Positions 28,129 through 37,071 of a stretch of DNA of 37,300 nucleotides are shown piece by piece. Each line of letters begins with the position of its first letter. The stretch's first letter is position 1. The translations under genes were made by a program, and so were the position numbers. The stretch covers positions 1 through 37,300 of the forward strand of contig CAMAYR010000014.1 of the NCBI GenBank assembly GCA_945862355.1, written 5' to 3'. The notes beneath the pieces were generated by a model, which saw only the letters and a program-made list of their open reading frames with translations, ran no database searches and had not been told where the DNA came from. The DNA is from Devosia equisanguinis. GTDB taxonomy: Bacteria > Pseudomonadota > Alphaproteobacteria > Rhizobiales > Hyphomicrobiaceae.

Positions 28129-29334
28129 CTATGCGGGCGATAACGGCAGGAGATCGTCGGCGAGCTGGCGAACGAGCTCGTTGAGCACCATGCGACCCGC
28201 TGCCGTGGCGCGCACCCGGCCTGGGCCGGCGGCTTCGAGCATTCCCTGCATGGTGAGCCGGCCGAGTGCCCGGCCGCGGGGCGCCAAACCGCCGACGCGA
28301 GCGAGGCGGTCGAGTGGCAATCCCTCCACCAGGCGCAGGCCCATCAGAAGTGCCTCGTCGGCCTGCTCGGCGGCGGCCAGCGGCTCATCCTCGACGATGC
28401 CGCTGCCGCTGGTCTCGACGCGCTGCAGCCATGCTTCGGGCTGGCGCTCGGCGAGGGTGGCGCGGCGGCCGCTCGCCAGGAGAAGGCGTCCGTGGGCTCC
28501 AGCCCCGATGCCGGCGTACTCGCCGTACCGCCAATAGAGCAGGTTGTGGCGGGATTCGCCGGTTGGCCGGGCGTGGTTGGAGATCTCGTAGGCGGGCAGT
28601 CCCGCAGCGGCGGTTAGCTCCTGGGTGAGCGCGTAGAGGTCGTCGGCGGCCTGATCCTCGGGAATCCGCAGCTTGCCGTTGGCGTGCAGCGTGGCGAACG
28701 GCGTCCCGCTCTCGATGGTGAGCTGGTAGAGCGAGATGTGATCGCTGGCGAGGTCGAGCGCCTGAAGCAGCTCCTCGCGCCAGGCTGCCAAGGTCTGGCC
28801 AGGTCGCGCATAAATGAGGTCGAAGGAGGTGCGCGGGAAGGTTCGCTCCGCGATCGCGACGGCTTGGCGGGCTTCTGCTGCAGAGTGCAGCCGGCCGAGT
28901 GTCGCGAGGATGTCGTCCGACAGCGATTGAACCCCGAGCGAGACGCGGTTCACGCCTGCGCTGCGATAGCCAGCGAAGCGGTCTGCTTCCACGCTGGAGG
29001 GGTTGGCTTCCAACGTAATCTCGCAATCGGGGGCGACCGAAAAGTGGCGGTCGATCCGCTCGAGGATTGCCGCGACCGTCGCGGGGCTCATGAGGGAGGG
29101 GGTGCCGCCACCGAAGAATATGCTGTCGGCTCGGCGCGGCCCGATTCGCGCCGCTGTGGTGTCGAGGTCGGCCAGATAGGCGCTCAGAAAACGGGTCTCG
29201 TCGATGCCGCCGTGCCGGACGTGGCTGTTGAAGTCGCAGTAGGGGCATTTGGACGCGCAGAACGGCCAGTGTACGTAGACGCCGAAGCCGGCCTCGGGGG
29301 CTGGGGCTTCTGGCTCGCTGGGATTGGACGTCAT
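28129..29334 (-). CDS. hemW: Radical SAM heme chaperone HemW
   Basis: A protein of about 401 residues in the HemN-like radical SAM group. The [4Fe-4S] cysteines are C26, C30 and C33 in FCASKCPYCDF (CxxxCxxC). FFGGGTPSLM and LEANPSS follow as SAM-binding elements. The HemW-specific HNLLYWRYGEYAGIGAGAHG is present, so the protein is better called HemW (heme transfer to respiratory enzymes) than coproporphyrinogen oxidase. The start is uncertain: the ATG at 29334 gives the usual short leader before VYVHWPFC, while the frame is open to 29460. A heme chaperone fits the oxidase genes elsewhere in the window, but it is not in their operon. Confidence 0.92.
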   Translation of the reverse strand: MTSNPSEPEAPAPEAGFGVYVHWPFCASKCPYCDFNSHVRHGGIDETRFLSAYLADLDTTAARIGPRRADSIFFGGGTPSLMSPATVAAILERIDRHFSVAPDCEITLEANPSSVEADRFAGYRSAGVNRVSLGVQSLSDDILATLGRLHSAAEARQAVAIAERTFPRTSFDLIYARPGQTLAAWREELLQALDLASDHISLYQLTIESGTPFATLHANGKLRIPEDQAADDLYALTQELTAAAGLPAYEISNHARPTGESRHNLLYWRYGEYAGIGAGAHGRLLLASGRRATLAERQPEAWLQRVETSGSGIVEDEPLAAAEQADEALLMGLRLVEGLPLDRLARVGGLAPRGRALGRLTMQGMLEAAGPGRVRATAAGRMVLNELVRQLADDLLPLSPA

Positions 29335-29416
29335 GGCGCTCGCCGATTGGGCCGGCGCAGCAGGCATGGCCCGGCAGGGAGCATGCATGGCCCGACGGGA
29401 TGGGGGCGGTGGGCTG

Positions 29417-29749
29417 TCACCTGCGCCGCAGATAGATGAGCAGGCCCTGCTCCTGACCACCTGGGCCGGCCTGGGCCTCCCAGAAATCTACGGTTTCGGC
29501 TCTCAGGGTCTCCGCGCAACTGCGTTTGCAATAGATCCATGCCCCGCCGGGAAGCTGAACCTGCGGTCCCAGCGACGTAGGCCGCACTGCGCCGCGCACG
29601 GTGGCGTTGCCGAAGAGGCTTTCTGCGACGACGTAGCCGCTACCCCGACGCTGGCCGTAGCCTTGTGCCGTAGCGGCGTCGAAGGTCAGGGCTGCTGCGA
29701 GCGTTGCGGCGAAGCCGCACGCGAACCAACGCGCTGAAATCAGTCTCAT
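29417..29749 (-). CDS. Small secreted hypothetical protein
   Basis: A 110-residue protein with a clear signal peptide (ARWFACGFAATLAAALTF, cleavage near ATAQG). The mature part contains SGYVVAESLFGNATVRGAVRP and an ALIYC-like GGAWIYCKRSCAETLRAETVDFW with two cysteines three residues apart. I believe similar small periplasmic proteins occur in other Rhizobiales but know no function. GGAAGAGAG lies about six bases before the ATG, a strong ribosome binding site. It precedes hemW by 82 bases on the same strand. Confidence 0.78.
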   Translation of the reverse strand: MRLISARWFACGFAATLAAALTFDAATAQGYGQRRGSGYVVAESLFGNATVRGAVRPTSLGPQVQLPGGAWIYCKRSCAETLRAETVDFWEAQAGPGGQEQGLLIYLRRR

Positions 29750-29983
29750 GACGGCTCTCTTCCAATGTGTTCGACGGTTCGTTGCCAGGCTCCGAGGCGG
29801 CGGCGCACGCGATACTCGGCTCGCGGCGCCTCGGGGCGGTTCTAAAGTCGGGCATCATAGCTTGCCGCCGACCTGTCCTGGTTGCGCAAAGGCAACGGGG
29901 CACTGGCCGCAGAAAGGGTTTCAACCTGGGCTCAATTAAGGCAGATTCAGGTTTCCAAATCCGAACCAAAGAGCAAAGTCCTC

Positions 29984-30874
29984 ATGTCGACACCGTCGAA
30001 TCTACCTCGTGGGCCCGTTTCGCGGACCTTCATGTCCCAGCGATTGCGACTGCATTACGCCGACTGGGGCAATCCGGACGCCCCCCCGCTCATCCTGCTG
30101 CACGGGGGGCAGGATCATTGCCGGAGCTGGGACTGGGTCGCAGCCCGCCTTTGCGATCGCTACCACGTCATCGCGCCCGACCTGCGCGGCCACGGCGACA
30201 GCGACTGGTGCAACGGCAGCACCTACATGATCAACGGCTACATTTATGATCTGGCCCAGCTGATCCATCAGATGAAGCTCGCGCCGGTGACGTTGGTGGC
30301 CCACTCTCTCGGCGGGAACGTGTGCGTGCGTTATACAGGCCTGTTCCCCGAGAACGTCGCCCGGCTGGCGACCATCGAAGGGCTCGGCCAGACGCACAAT
30401 GCGGAGCGCAACAAGAAGTCCACCATCGAGCGGACCTGCGAGTGGGTCGAGGCCGCGCGCAAGCTCGCCTCCTACGTGACGTGGCGCTACGAGAGCCTGG
30501 AGGCAGCCGTCACGCGCATGAAGGAGGCCAACAAGCATTTGAGCGACGAGCAGGCGCAGCACCTGACCGAGTACGCCGTCCGCCAGAACGAGGATGGCAC
30601 CTACACCTGGAAGTTCGATCCCTACGTGCGGCCGTTCCCGCCCTACGACTTGACACGCGAGGACGTGGAAGCTCTGTGGGCGCGTATCAAATGCCCCACG
30701 CTGCTCATGTGGGGGACGCAGAGCTGGCACACCAACCCGGCCGAGGACGGTCGGGCAGCGAAGTTCCCCAACGCACGCGTCGAGGGGTTCGAAGGCGCTG
30801 GACATTGGGTCCACCACGATAAGTTCGAACAGTTCATGGCAGTTCTCGAGGGGTTCCTCGCGGAAGCCCGGTAG
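29984..30874 (+). CDS. Alpha/beta hydrolase
   Basis: A 296-residue alpha/beta hydrolase. The oxyanion motif is LHGGQDH (39-45), PDLRGHGDSDW follows, the nucleophile is S108 in AHSLGG, and the catalytic His lies in GAGHWVHHDKFEQF near the C-terminus. The acid is likely in the WGTQSWHTNP region. It resembles the epoxide-hydrolase/C-C hydrolase branch, but the substrate is unknown. There is no signal peptide. The ATG at 29984 has a modest AAAGAG upstream. It is followed by 220 bases containing an 11-bp inverted repeat before the molybdenum enzyme. Confidence 0.9.
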   Translation: MSTPSNLPRGPVSRTFMSQRLRLHYADWGNPDAPPLILLHGGQDHCRSWDWVAARLCDRYHVIAPDLRGHGDSDWCNGSTYMINGYIYDLAQLIHQMKLAPVTLVAHSLGGNVCVRYTGLFPENVARLATIEGLGQTHNAERNKKSTIERTCEWVEAARKLASYVTWRYESLEAAVTRMKEANKHLSDEQAQHLTEYAVRQNEDGTYTWKFDPYVRPFPPYDLTREDVEALWARIKCPTLLMWGTQSWHTNPAEDGRAAKFPNARVEGFEGAGHWVHHDKFEQFMAVLEGFLAEAR

Positions 30875-30911
30875 GCAAGGTTTCACCTCAGGGCGGGGCG
30901 GTGGACCACTC

Positions 30912-30962
30912 ATACCGGCCCAGATAAGGATCGACTAGAGTGTCGAGGCGGTGGGCCGGTAT
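30912..30962. promoter_or_regulatory. 11-bp perfect inverted repeat upstream of the molybdenum hydroxylase
   Basis: ATACCGGCCCA at 30912-30922 is the exact reverse complement of TGGGCCGGTAT at 30952-30962, with 29 bases between. A second, nested pair TCGAC (30931-30935) and GTCGA (30942-30946) lies inside. It could be a terminator for the hydrolase gene (though no T-run follows), an operator or a leader RNA structure. I cannot decide which. Confidence 0.5.
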
Positions 30963-31094
30963 CACACTTTTGCTTGCGCGCAGCCGCCACCCCAACCCTG
31001 CGCGCGCATACCTCCAAACCGAATGCCCGACGAAGGGTCGAACATTCGGCTTTCCGGTATCAGCCGAGGCTTGGGGATTTTTGTGTTCAACTGG

Positions 31095-33446
31095 ATGAGG
31101 GATGGCGTGGAAGCTAAAAGGGTGATCGGCAAGCCGGTGCGACGCATCGAGGATGCGGCGCTGCTGGCGGGCAAGGCGCGTTTCGTCGACGACCTCGAGC
31201 AGCCCGGCATGCTGCATGCCGCTTTTCTGCGGAGCCCGCACGCCCATGCGTTGATCCGCGGTGTCGACACGACAGCCGCGAAGGCAGCACCCGGAGTTGC
31301 TGCAGTTCTGACCATCGACGATCTGCGCCGCGTGCTGGTCGACGACCGCTTGCCGTTGCAGTTCCGGGCGGCCAAGCTGCCCCCCGACGTGACGCCTTTC
31401 GTGCTGGCGCGCGAGGAGGTGGCGTTCGTCGGCGAGGCCGTGGCGGTGGTGCTGGCGGATAGTCGTTACGCCGCGGAGGATGCGGCAGCCCTGATCGAGG
31501 TCGACTACGAGGCGCTGGCTGCGGTCTCGGATTGCCGGGCTGCGGCTCGTCCGGGTGCGCCGCAGGCGCGCTGTGTGCGCGCCTCGAACGTGCTTCTCAC
31601 CCTGCACCAGTCCTACGGCGACATCGCCGAGGCATTCCAGAACGCGCCGCATCGGGCGAGCGTCAGCCTGAAGCAGCATCGCGGTGTCGCCCATTCGATC
31701 GAGGGTCGCGGCGCGCTGGCCGCCTACGACGCCAACGAGGACCGGCTCACGCTGTGGTCGTCGACACAGCTCGCCCACGAGTTGCGTGCGTTCCTGATGA
31801 CTTTGCTGGGGCGCGACGAGAACCAGCTTCGCGTCGTGGCGCCCGAGGTCGGCGGCGGCTTCGGCACCAAGTTCGTGATGTACCCCGAGGAGGTGGTCGT
31901 CGCCACCGCCAGCCTTCTCCTCGAGCGCCCGGTCAAATGGATCGAGGACCGGCGCGAGCATTTCCTGTCCGCCGTGCAGGAGCGCGATCAGTATTGGGAT
32001 CTCGAGGTAGCTTTCGAGACGGACGGTCGCCTGCGCGGGGTCCGCGGCCACATGATCCACGACAACGGCGCCTACACGCCGCAGGGCACGAACCTGCCCT
32101 ACAACGCATCGACCGCGCTGCCCGGGCCCTACATACTTCCGGCCTACGATCTCGAGGTGTCGATCGTCGAGACCAACAAGGTGCCGACAATGCCGGTTCG
32201 TGGTGCTGGCTATCCCGAGGGCGCGTTCGCGATGGAGCGGCTGCTCGACCGCATCGCCGACGAGCTCGGCATCGACCGCGCCGAGGTGCGGCGGCGAAAT
32301 CTCGTCAGGCCCGAGCAGTTGCCGTATGTCACGCCGCTCAAGACGCGTGCCGGGACGCCGATCACGCTGGACAGCGGCGACTACCCCGGCTGCCTCGAAC
32401 AGGCGCTGACCGCCATCGATTATGCGGGATTTTCCACGCGGCGGCGGGCGGCGATGGCCGAAGGTCGTCATCTCGGCATCGGCATCGGCGTGGGCGCGAA
32501 GGGTACCGGCCGAGGGCCGTTCGAGAGCGGTATCGTTCGTGTCGGCCGGTCGGGACGGGTATCGGTCTATACGGGCGCGATGCCGATGGGGCAGGGCATC
32601 AAGACCGCCCTCGCCCAGATCTGCGCCGAGCAACTCGGCATCGAGGCGAGCGACGTCTCCGTCATCGCTGGCGATACGTCGGTGATCCCCTATGGCCAGG
32701 GCGGCTTCGCGAGCCGGCAGACGGTGACGGCAGGCTCGGCGGTTCACATGGCCGCCAAAGCCGTGCGCGAGAAGGCGATCGACGTCGCCGCGTTGCTGTT
32801 GGAGACGAACGCGGGCGATCTCGTTCTCAGGGAAGGACGCGTCGAGGTGGCCGGCGCGCCGGGCAGCGGCATGAGCCTGCGCGACATCGCCGAGGCCGTG
32901 GCCGGCGTTCCGGGATATGCACTGCCGGGCAACTTCGAGCCGGGCCTCGAGAGCACCCAGAGCTTCCTGCCGAGCGCGCTCACCTACGGTTTCGGCTGTC
33001 ACGTCGTAGAAGTCGAGGTCGACCCCGAAACGCTTGCTGTGCGCATCGTCCGCTACGTCGTGGTCAACGACAGTGGCCGCGTCATCAATCCACTGATCGT
33101 GAAGGGCCAGCTCGTCGGCGGCGCGGTGCACGGCATCGGTAACGCGCTGTACGAGTGGATGGCCTACAGCGACGAGGCCCAGCCGTTGTCGACGACGCTG
33201 GCCGAGTACACCATGGTGACCGCGATGGAGGTGCCCTCGATCGAGGTCATCATGTCGGAGCATCCCTCGCCGCTGAACCCGCTCGGTGTGAAAGGCGTCG
33301 GCGAGGCCGGCTGCGTCCCCGCTGCCGCCGCCGTCGTCTCCGCTGTCGAGAGCGCGCTGGCCGAGCGTGGGCTGCGGATCGGCGAGTATCCGATGATGCC
33401 GGGGCGGCTTCATGCATGGCTGGCCGAGCGACCGGCAGCGGACTGA
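31095..33446 (+). CDS. Xanthine dehydrogenase/CoxL-type molybdopterin-binding subunit
   Basis: This is the large catalytic subunit of a molybdenum hydroxylase (xanthine oxidase/CO dehydrogenase large-subunit family), about 783 residues. PVRRIEDAALLAGKARFVDD opens the first domain and APEVGGGFGTK is the molybdopterin-binding glycine motif. MPMGQGIKTALAQI follows, and the catalytic Glu is E737 in GVKGVGEAG. The loop that in CO dehydrogenase carries the selenium/copper cysteine reads VRGAGYPEGAFAMERL, with no Cys, so this is not form I CODH; the substrate is unknown. Start uncertain: ATG 31095 or GTG 31107 (which has GAGGG upstream). No FAD or [2Fe-2S] subunit gene is adjacent. Confidence 0.9.
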   Translation: MRDGVEAKRVIGKPVRRIEDAALLAGKARFVDDLEQPGMLHAAFLRSPHAHALIRGVDTTAAKAAPGVAAVLTIDDLRRVLVDDRLPLQFRAAKLPPDVTPFVLAREEVAFVGEAVAVVLADSRYAAEDAAALIEVDYEALAAVSDCRAAARPGAPQARCVRASNVLLTLHQSYGDIAEAFQNAPHRASVSLKQHRGVAHSIEGRGALAAYDANEDRLTLWSSTQLAHELRAFLMTLLGRDENQLRVVAPEVGGGFGTKFVMYPEEVVVATASLLLERPVKWIEDRREHFLSAVQERDQYWDLEVAFETDGRLRGVRGHMIHDNGAYTPQGTNLPYNASTALPGPYILPAYDLEVSIVETNKVPTMPVRGAGYPEGAFAMERLLDRIADELGIDRAEVRRRNLVRPEQLPYVTPLKTRAGTPITLDSGDYPGCLEQALTAIDYAGFSTRRRAAMAEGRHLGIGIGVGAKGTGRGPFESGIVRVGRSGRVSVYTGAMPMGQGIKTALAQICAEQLGIEASDVSVIAGDTSVIPYGQGGFASRQTVTAGSAVHMAAKAVREKAIDVAALLLETNAGDLVLREGRVEVAGAPGSGMSLRDIAEAVAGVPGYALPGNFEPGLESTQSFLPSALTYGFGCHVVEVEVDPETLAVRIVRYVVVNDSGRVINPLIVKGQLVGGAVHGIGNALYEWMAYSDEAQPLSTTLAEYTMVTAMEVPSIEVIMSEHPSPLNPLGVKGVGEAGCVPAAAAVVSAVESALAERGLRIGEYPMMPGRLHAWLAERPAAD

Positions 33447-33491
33447 GCGTGCTCGATCTGCATCGACGCGTTTGAAGGGCTGGAGGCGCAC

Positions 33492-34220
33492 ATGACCGAG
33501 ACGGTGTTCCTGGCGGGCGCTGCCGGAGTGATCGGCCAGCGCCTCGTGCCGCTCCTCATTGCAGCCGGTTGGCGCGTCTTCGGCACGACGCGGTCCGCTG
33601 AGCGCGCCGAAGCGCTTCGCGTTGCCGGGGCCGAGCCGGTGCTGGTCGATGTCTACGATGCCTCTGCGCTGACCGCTGCGGTTGTCGCGGCCAGGCCTCG
33701 CGTCGTCATGCACCAGTTGACGGATCTGCCCCGCGGGCTCGAGCCATCACACATCGACGAGGCCCGCGCGCGCAACGCCCGAATGCGAGAGGAGGGCACG
33801 CGCAATCTGGTGGCCGCCGCCGTCGAGGCGGGCGCTGAAAAGTTGGTCGCGCAGAGCATCGCGTTCGCCTGCGCGCCGGGACCAAAGCCCTACCTCGAGA
33901 CGAGCCCTCTGGACGTGCACGCTACCGGGGGCGCGGGCATCAATGCGCGCGGAGTTGCGAGCCTGGAGGCGCATGTCCTCGCCGCGCCACTCGTCGGTAT
34001 CGTGCTGCGTTACGGCCGCTTCTATGGACCCGGAACCGGGGTCGATGCGCCGGCTGGTCCGGGATCGCTGCACGTGGACGACGCAGCGCAGGCAGCGCTG
34101 GTGGCGATGACCACAGGTGAGCGCGGCATCTACAATATCGTCGAGGACGACGGCTTCGCGAGCGTGGAGAAGGCAGCTCGTGGGCTTGGCTGGCGCGCGA
34201 GGGGCTGCGACCTGCGATAG
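33492..34220 (+). CDS. NAD(P)-binding SDR/epimerase-like protein
   Basis: A 242-residue extended/atypical SDR. The dinucleotide motif is GAAGVIG (9-15, GxxGxxG). The middle follows the epimerase pattern (ARNARMREEGTRNLVAAAVEAGAEKLV). LRYGRFYGPGTG and LHVDDAAQAALVAM are conserved in epimerase-like proteins. The classical YxxxK is not seen, so catalysis by the usual SDR mechanism is uncertain. At 242 residues it is shorter than typical epimerases (about 300 or more) and may lack the C-terminal substrate domain. It starts 45 bases after the molybdenum enzyme, probably in the same transcript. Confidence 0.82.
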   Translation: MTETVFLAGAAGVIGQRLVPLLIAAGWRVFGTTRSAERAEALRVAGAEPVLVDVYDASALTAAVVAARPRVVMHQLTDLPRGLEPSHIDEARARNARMREEGTRNLVAAAVEAGAEKLVAQSIAFACAPGPKPYLETSPLDVHATGGAGINARGVASLEAHVLAAPLVGIVLRYGRFYGPGTGVDAPAGPGSLHVDDAAQAALVAMTTGERGIYNIVEDDGFASVEKAARGLGWRARGCDLR

Positions 34221-34320
34221 CAGCGCTCACGAACAGCGCGATGGCGCACGCTTGCCTCTCGTTCGTTTTCCCTGGAATGTGAGGGCAGGGGAAACGCGAG
34301 AAAAAAGCGGAGTTGGTGCC

Positions 34321-36024
34321 ATGGCAGATGGGCAGCGCAATTATCTCGACGGCGGCGAGGCGGTGATCGAAGCGCTGCGGCGTCTGAAGGTCGATTACAT
34401 CATGTCCTCGCCCGGCTCCGAGATGAGCCCGATCTGGGAGGCGATCTCGCGCCAGAAGGTGTCGGGCACACCCGGACCTGCCTTCATCGACGTGTGGCAC
34501 GAGATGGTCGCGGTCGACATGGCGCTGGGCTACTCGTCCTACACCGGGCGGATGCAGGCCGTGATGCTTCATGCCGGCGTCGGGCTGATGCAAGGCGCGA
34601 TGGGCATCATGAGTGCGTTCTCCTCGGAGACGCCGATGGTCGTGATGTCAGGCGAATCGATCGGCTTCGGCGAGCAGCCCGACTTCTACATGGAGCCGCA
34701 GTGGTACGGGGGCGTGAGTGTCGGCGGGCCGGACCGCTTCATCGCCCCGTGCGTGAAGAAAGCGAGCGTCGTCGGCCACGTCGATACGCTGTTCGAGCAG
34801 GTGATCCGCGCAGGCGAGATGGCCCAACGCGAGCAGAAGGGGCCGGTATATCTCGGCGTTCCGATCGAGATGATGATCGCGGAGTGGCGCAAGCCGGGCG
34901 ACATCCGCGACATTCCCGCAGCGCCGAAAGTGCGCGCTATGGACACCGACATCGACGCGGTGGCGCGGCTCATCGAGGGGGCGAAAAACCCGGTGATCGT
35001 GGCCGAGACGGTGGGGCGCGATGCAGCATCGTTCGAGGCGCTGCGCGATCTCGCCGAGAAATGCGCGCTTCCGGTGTTCGGCGCGCGCAGCTCCGTAACT
35101 TACGCGAGCTTCCCGACGAGCAACAAGCTCTACCAGGGTTTTTACACGCACGAGCAGATCGCGGACGCCGACCTGATCCTTCTCGTCGGTGGACGCGCGC
35201 CTTGGTATCCGCCGTCGCGTCGGCCCGGATGCGGCAGGATCGTCTCGATCGGCGACAACCCGATCAAGCGCCAGTTCGCCTATCAGGTGCTGCTGGCGGA
35301 CACGTACATCGAGGGCGATACGGCCGAAGCGCTGACGTTGCTTGCGAAGGCGGCCAAGCCAGCGGCCAAGAGTGTGAAGACGCGCCGCGAGCGCTGGGCG
35401 AAAGCGCACGACGCCTGGAAGGCGAGGCTCGCGGAGGAGGCTGCAAAGGCGCGCTCCGAAAACGGCATCAACGCTGTGGCGCTGGCGTCGGTTGCGGCGG
35501 AGAAGTTGCCCGCCGACACGATCTACGTCGACGAGACGATCACTCACATGGCCTTCATGCGACCTCACCTGGACCTCGATCGTCCCCAGAGCTTCTATCG
35601 CATGATGGGCGGCGGCCTCGGCCAGGGCATCGGCGTCTCGCTCGGCCTCAAGCTTGCCGCCAAGGAGCGGCCGGTGGTGCTGTTCGTCGGCGATGGGTCT
35701 TTTCTCTACAACCCGATCGTGCAGGCGCTGGGCGCCGGCCAGAAGTACGAGCTGCCGATCATCATCGTCGTGTGCAACAATGCGAAGTATGCAGCGATGC
35801 GGCGGGGCCATCTCAACTACTATCCCGGAGGGGCGTCCGAGACGCACGATCTGCCCTACGGCTGGCGCATCGAAGGCCCCGAGTATCACGAGCTCGGCCG
35901 CGAGTTCGGCGTCCACGGTGCGAAGGTGGAGAGTGTCGAGGCGCTGGCGAGAGCATTCCGGGAGGCGCTGGCCGCCACGAGCGAGGGCAGGACTGCGATC
36001 CTCAATGTGGTTTTGAAGTCATGA
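34321..36024 (+). CDS. Thiamine pyrophosphate-requiring enzyme (acetolactate synthase/decarboxylase type)
   Basis: A 567-residue three-domain ThDP enzyme. The catalytic Glu is E61 in VWHEMVAVDMA. The C-terminal ThDP/Mg site runs from GDGS (457-460) to NN (486-487), the normal spacing of about 28. The middle domain (about 190-350) is the FAD/ADP-fold type, but no evidence of FAD binding can be read. The family includes acetolactate synthase, benzoylformate decarboxylase and related 2-oxoacid enzymes; this is one of the unassigned members. GCGGAG lies about eight bases before the ATG. The frame is open to 34117 upstream, but that stretch overlaps the preceding gene and lacks family sequence. 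Confidence 0.9.
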   Translation: MADGQRNYLDGGEAVIEALRRLKVDYIMSSPGSEMSPIWEAISRQKVSGTPGPAFIDVWHEMVAVDMALGYSSYTGRMQAVMLHAGVGLMQGAMGIMSAFSSETPMVVMSGESIGFGEQPDFYMEPQWYGGVSVGGPDRFIAPCVKKASVVGHVDTLFEQVIRAGEMAQREQKGPVYLGVPIEMMIAEWRKPGDIRDIPAAPKVRAMDTDIDAVARLIEGAKNPVIVAETVGRDAASFEALRDLAEKCALPVFGARSSVTYASFPTSNKLYQGFYTHEQIADADLILLVGGRAPWYPPSRRPGCGRIVSIGDNPIKRQFAYQVLLADTYIEGDTAEALTLLAKAAKPAAKSVKTRRERWAKAHDAWKARLAEEAAKARSENGINAVALASVAAEKLPADTIYVDETITHMAFMRPHLDLDRPQSFYRMMGGGLGQGIGVSLGLKLAAKERPVVLFVGDGSFLYNPIVQALGAGQKYELPIIIVVCNNAKYAAMRRGHLNYYPGGASETHDLPYGWRIEGPEYHELGREFGVHGAKVESVEALARAFREALAATSEGRTAILNVVLKS

Positions 36025-36066
36025 GGTCGTCGCGGCAGTCGTGACTTTGCTCGTGCAGGCTCGGCC

Positions 36067-37005
36067 ATGGCGATTTCTTCTTCGAGCGGGGCTGGGCCGG
36101 GAAAGGCGCCCGTCGGGGGCGGACGGATGAACGACTTTCCCGAGCTTTCCTACGCTAATCCGGGCGATCCCTGGCACGTCAGGGCCATCATCGGAGTGAT
36201 GGAGCGGTGGGCGGGACGGGGCTATTTCGTCCCGCTCTATCGACGCTGGCGGGAGGAGGTGATCCCGCGCGGTCCGCCGGTGATGCGTCCAGTACTCGAT
36301 CTTTGCGATGTGGACCTGCAAACCTTCGGCGCCTGGCCGGCCGTGATCGCGGAGGGCGTGCCGCTCGTCATCGTCGCAAATCATCCCTTCGGCATTCTCG
36401 ATGGGTTCGCGGCTCTGACATTGGCGGAGGAGATCGGCCGGCCGTTTCGCGTGCTGATCAACAAGGATCTAATGAAAGTACCGGAGATCCGGCCCTACTC
36501 GCTGCCGGTCGACTTCGCCGAGACGAAGGCTGCGCAAGCCGCCAACCTGCGCATGCGCAACGAGGCCATCGCGCTCTTGAAGCAGGGCGTCACCATCGTC
36601 GTTTTTCCCGCAGGTGGGGTGGCGACGGCGCCCTCCGCTTTCGCCCGCGCGGTCGACCTGCCGTGGAAAACGTTCACGGCACGCATGATCCAGGCCTCGG
36701 GTGCCCAGGTGCTTCCGGTGTTCTTCGAGGGGCAGTGCAGTCCGCTGTTCCATGTCGCCAGCCGCATCAACCTCACGCTGCGCCTGTCGCTGATGATCCG
36801 CGAGTTCCGGCGCATGGTGGGGGGAACGGTGAAGGCGCATGTCGGGAGTGTCATTCAGCCGGCGGAGCTGGCCGGATCGAAGGACCGGCTCATGCTGAAC
36901 GAGATGCTGTTCGAGCGGGTGCATATGCTCGGCGGCGTGTCGCCGGAGGCAGCCCGCGCCCAGGCAGAGTTGTTGCCGGATCACCTCACAGGGCGGGATC
37001 GGTGA
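36067..37005 (+). CDS. Lysophospholipid acyltransferase family (PlsC-like) protein
   Basis: A protein of about 312 residues of the PlsC/LPLAT superfamily, which transfers acyl chains to glycerophospholipids or similar. The acyltransferase histidine motif reads VANHPFGILDG (H106 to D112). The usual PlsC motif is H-x4-D; here it is H-x5-D, as in some branches of the superfamily. A second block FPAGGVATAPSAFARAV corresponds to the FPEG-like motif, with PVFFEGQCSPLF later. There is no obvious N-terminal membrane helix. The start is 36067 or the internal ATG at 36127. It is separated from the ThDP gene by 42 bases. Confidence 0.85.
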   Translation: MAISSSSGAGPGKAPVGGGRMNDFPELSYANPGDPWHVRAIIGVMERWAGRGYFVPLYRRWREEVIPRGPPVMRPVLDLCDVDLQTFGAWPAVIAEGVPLVIVANHPFGILDGFAALTLAEEIGRPFRVLINKDLMKVPEIRPYSLPVDFAETKAAQAANLRMRNEAIALLKQGVTIVVFPAGGVATAPSAFARAVDLPWKTFTARMIQASGAQVLPVFFEGQCSPLFHVASRINLTLRLSLMIREFRRMVGGTVKAHVGSVIQPAELAGSKDRLMLNEMLFERVHMLGGVSPEAARAQAELLPDHLTGRDR

Positions 37006-37071
37006 GGCGGGCATTACCGATCCGCGCGCTCAGCAGGGGTGAGAGTATCATAATACAAGTTTCAGATCAGC
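37006..37071. other. Short gap before the IS remnant
   Basis: About 65 bases after the acyltransferase stop, GC-poorer near 37046-37066, with no structure I can name. Confidence 0.4.

Noticed and set aside
30888-33713. A 941-codon open frame on the minus strand
   Set aside because: It is antisense to the intact molybdenum hydroxylase gene and has the His/Arg/Asp-rich composition expected from the complement of GC-rich coding DNA.
34648-35916. A 422-codon minus-strand frame
   Set aside because: Antisense to the ThDP enzyme, which has all expected motifs.
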